Below, in pieces: positions 63,796-64,000 of a DNA stretch of 64,000 bases (position 1 is the first letter of the stretch; every line of letters starts with the position of its first letter). The notes beneath the pieces were generated by a model that was given only the letters and a program-made list of their open reading frames with translations, ran no database searches and had not been told where the DNA came from. Position numbers and translations under genes: made by a program. This DNA is from Babylonia areolata (lineage: Eukaryota; Mollusca; Gastropoda; Neogastropoda; Buccinidae). The stretch covers positions 19,825,247 through 19,889,246 of the forward strand of contig NC_134883.1 of assembly GCF_041734735.1 (NCBI RefSeq). The letters are read 5' to 3'.

Positions 63796-64000
63796 AATGT
63801 TAGTAAACAGATGTGAGTCTTAATTAAGACCTTGCATATTGTTTACCAATGGGAGGAAAAAAAACTCAGTAATACAGTAATACCTTTCTAAACATATTAA
63901 GTTTACTGCATGACTCCTTTTTACAGAATCAGCGTCATGCTGATAAAATCAACAACAAACTGAAGGATTTAAAAGGGATGGAAACAAAATTAATAGCACA
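63796..64000. other. Unassigned window end
   Basis: AT-rich; if 63445-63795 is an exon, this is its upstream intron or 5' flank. Nothing recognised. Confidence 0.3.

Overview
The window is eukaryotic genomic DNA: genes split by GT-AG introns, LINE and SINE retrotransposons, TTAA-flanked DNA transposons, long microsatellites, and minisatellites covering about 40% of the sequence by my tally. The tRNA-derived SINE family and the LINE types look like those of molluscs, most probably a gastropod; that placement is from memory and is not proven here.

Two host genes can be assembled exon by exon. On the minus strand a gene of about 47 kb runs from a probable non-coding first exon near 50.3 kb to a stop codon at 3136. 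Its 14 coding exons keep reading phase at every junction and give a 1,004-residue RING-between-RING (RBR) E3 ubiquitin ligase with a long uncharacterised N-terminal half, RING1, BRcat, RING2 with the GGCSHM catalytic motif, and an Ariadne-like helical C-terminus. On the plus strand, head to head with it, a four-exon gene (52021-57591) encodes a 182-residue signal-peptide, Cys-rich, single-pass membrane protein of the Shisa/CYYR1 type.

The most unusual feature is how the minisatellites relate to these exons. At least 14 splice junctions in the two genes abut a tandem array whose unit is a copy of that junction: the 3' or 5' splice site plus roughly 5 to 20 exonic bases, repeated 3 to about 35 times. 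A further array starts over the stop codon of the small gene. I know of no described counterpart.

Layout: 1-3.1 kb, flank, two arrays, a SINE and the ligase 3'UTR; 3.1-46.7 kb, ligase exons separated by arrays and transposons (piggyBac-like pair at 9.2 and 42 kb, LTR-like element 12.6-14.1, CR1-type LINE 15.1-17.2 with a truncated copy at 23.1-24.1, I-type LINE end 25.9-26.65, two related LINEs 32.0-35.5 and 37.5-41.4); 46.8-49 kb, arrays and a SINE fragment; 49-52 kb, intergenic region holding both 5' ends; 52-57.8 kb, the membrane-protein gene with an LTR-like element and a SINE in intron 2; 58.1-60.2 kb, an R2-type LINE on the minus strand; 60.2-64 kb, mostly unassigned, with microsatellites, a small TTAA element, a tRNA-like SINE head and one unexplained ORF.
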